Part shown: positions 4,964 through 5,992 of the stretch, one piece after another
Numbering within the stretch: position 1 is the first letter of the stretch
How the letters are laid out: every line of letters begins with the position of its first letter
Assembly (NCBI GenBank): GCA_937883885.1
Contig: CAKZXL010000479.1
Coordinates: 1-5,992, forward strand
Source of the DNA: an uncultured Aquincola sp.
GTDB taxonomy: Bacteria > Pseudomonadota > Gammaproteobacteria > Burkholderiales > Burkholderiaceae
Reading direction: 5' to 3'
Length of the DNA: 5,992 bases
The notes under the pieces: generated by a model
Told to the model about the DNA's origin: nothing
The model's database searches: none
Seen by the model: the letters and a program-made list of their open reading frames with translations, nothing else
Made by a program: the position numbers and the translations under genes

Positions 4964-5992
4964 CTTATCGGTTCTTTCCCACGTGAACTCCGGCTCTTCG
5001 CGGCCGAAGTGGCCATAAGCCGCCGTCTTGGCATAGATCGGCCGCAGCAGGTCCAGCATCTGGATGATGCCCTTGGGCCGCAGGTCGAAGTGCTCCTGCA
5101 CCAGCGCGGCGATCTTGTCGTCGGGGATGACGCCGGTGCCTTCGGTGTACACGGTCACGTTCATCGGGCGGGCCACGCCGATGGCGTAGGCCACCTGGAT
5201 CTGGCACTGGCGCGCCAGGCCGGCCGCCACGATGTTCTTGGCCACGTAGCGGGCGGCATAGGCCGCGCTGCGGTCCACCTTGGTCGGGTCCTTGCCCGAG
5301 AAGGCGCCGCCGCCGTGCGGGCAGGCGCCGCCGTAGGTGTCGACGATGATCTTGCGGCCGGTCAGGCCGCAGTCGCCCTGCGGGCCGCCGATGACGAAGC
5401 GGCCGGTCGGGTTGATCAGGTACTTGGTGTCCTGCAGCCACTCCTTGGGCAGCACCGGCTTGATGATCTCTTCGATCACGGCTTCGGTGAACGAGGCCTT
5501 CATCTTCGTGGCCGTCTCGCTCTGGTCGGGGCTGTGCTGGGTGCTCAGCACCACGGTGTCGATGCTGTGCGGCTTGCCGTCCACGTAGCGCATCGTCACC
5601 TGGCTCTTGGCGTCAGGGCGCAGGAAGGGCAGGCGGCCGTCCTTGCGCAGCTGGGCCTGGCGCTCCACCAGCCGGTGGGCGTAGTAGATCGGCGCGGGCA
5701 TCAGCTCGGGCGTCTCGTCGCAGGCGTAGCCGAACATCAGGCCCTGGTCGCCGGCGCCGATGTTCAGGTAGTCGTCGCTGGCGCGGTCCACGCCCTGGGC
5801 GATGTCGTTGCTCTGCTTGTCGTAGGCCACCAGCACCGCGCAGCCCTTGTAGTCGATGCCGTACTCGGTGTTGTCGTAGCCGATGCGCTTGATGGTGTCG
5901 CGCGCCACCTGGATGTAGTCGACGTTGGCCTGGGTGGTGATCTCGCCGGCCAGCACCACCAGACCGGTGTTGGTCGGGGTTTCGGCCGCCAC
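4931..5992 (-). CDS. metK: S-adenosylmethionine synthetase MetK (5' end cut by window edge)
   Basis: Cytoplasmic enzyme (methionine adenosyltransferase) that joins methionine and ATP to make S-adenosylmethionine, the cell's main methyl donor; usually a tetramer needing Mg and K ions. The 353 visible residues include both family signatures: [12 protein letters not shown] (79-90 of the visible part) and the phosphate-loop GGGAFSGKD (227-235), plus [16 protein letters not shown] and the ending [18 protein letters not shown]. The visible part begins at the residue equivalent to about Val40 of E. coli MetK, so about 39 N-terminal residues, including the HPDK ATP-binding segment, lie beyond the right edge. 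The GTG at 5992 is an internal Val. The stop is TAA at 4931-4933, placed in a hairpin loop. A diverged copy of its last 14 codons lies 119 bp downstream. No SAM-responsive element can be judged because the leader is outside the window. Confidence 0.98.
   Translation of the reverse strand: MAAETPTNTGLVVLAGEITTQANVDYIQVARDTIKRIGYDNTEYGIDYKGCAVLVAYDKQSNDIAQGVDRASDDYLNIGAGDQGLMFGYACDETPELMPAPIYYAHRLVERQAQLRKDGRLPFLRPDAKSQVTMRYVDGKPHSIDTVVLSTQHSPDQSETATKMKASFTEAVIEEIIKPVLPKEWLQDTKYLINPTGRFVIGGPQGDCGLTGRKIIVDTYGGACPHGGGAFSGKDPTKVDRSAAYAARYVAKNIVAAGLARQCQIQVAYAIGVARPMNVTVYTEGTGVIPDDKIAALVQEHFDLRPKGIIQMLDLLRPIYAKTAAYGHFGREEPEFTWERTDKAAALRAAAGL

Noticed and set aside
4723..4986. 87-codon plus-strand frame across the metK-yjdF gap
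   Set aside because: It runs antisense over both metK tails, has no recognisable domain, and overlaps the ends of two real genes.

Overview
The window is high-GC (roughly 70% by eye, not counted), with strong G/C preference at third codon positions. Its protein sequences look like those of a betaproteobacterium, most likely Burkholderiales; that assignment is inference from MetK and codon style. Nearly all of it is ordinary chromosomal coding sequence. There are no rRNAs, tRNAs, insertion sequences, integrases or CRISPR arrays, and no cluster that looks like a new defence or biosynthetic system.

Layout. Bases 2-742 (+) hold a HAD-IIB sugar-phosphatase-like hydrolase cut off at the left edge. 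It overlaps by 4 bp (GTGA) a YbfB/YjiJ-type MFS transporter (739-1935, +), so the two probably share a transcript. That pair converges, with only 21 bp between, on a transglutaminase-like cysteine enzyme (1957-2868, -). After a 140-bp gap come two minus-strand genes overlapping by 4 bp (ATGA): a YjdF/DUF2238 membrane protein (4100-4732) and, downstream of it, a YcaQ-type winged-helix DNA glycosylase homologue (3009-4103). The right edge is metK, S-adenosylmethionine synthetase (4931-5992, -), lacking about the first 39 residues.

The most unusual part is the 198-bp gap between metK and yjdF (4733-4930). It contains a second copy of the last 14 codons plus stop of metK (4812-4856), 119 bp beyond the genuine tail. 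All 11 nucleotide differences between the copies are synonymous, so both spent time under selection as coding sequence. This looks like the footprint of a metK allele replacement, or of an element that inserted into the metK 3' end and restored it. The same stretch is rich in minus-strand hairpins: three perfect stems abut with no spacing across the metK stop codon (4910-4963), an 11-bp stem follows at 4866-4891, another at 4799-4820, and an intrinsic-terminator-like stem with a T-run lies at 4757-4784. Read together, metK probably has a long, structured 3' UTR ending at that terminator just before yjdF.

The genes do not form one pathway. metK is core metabolism, yjdF-ycaQ is a translationally coupled pair, and the HAD-MFS pair and the transglutaminase are separate units.
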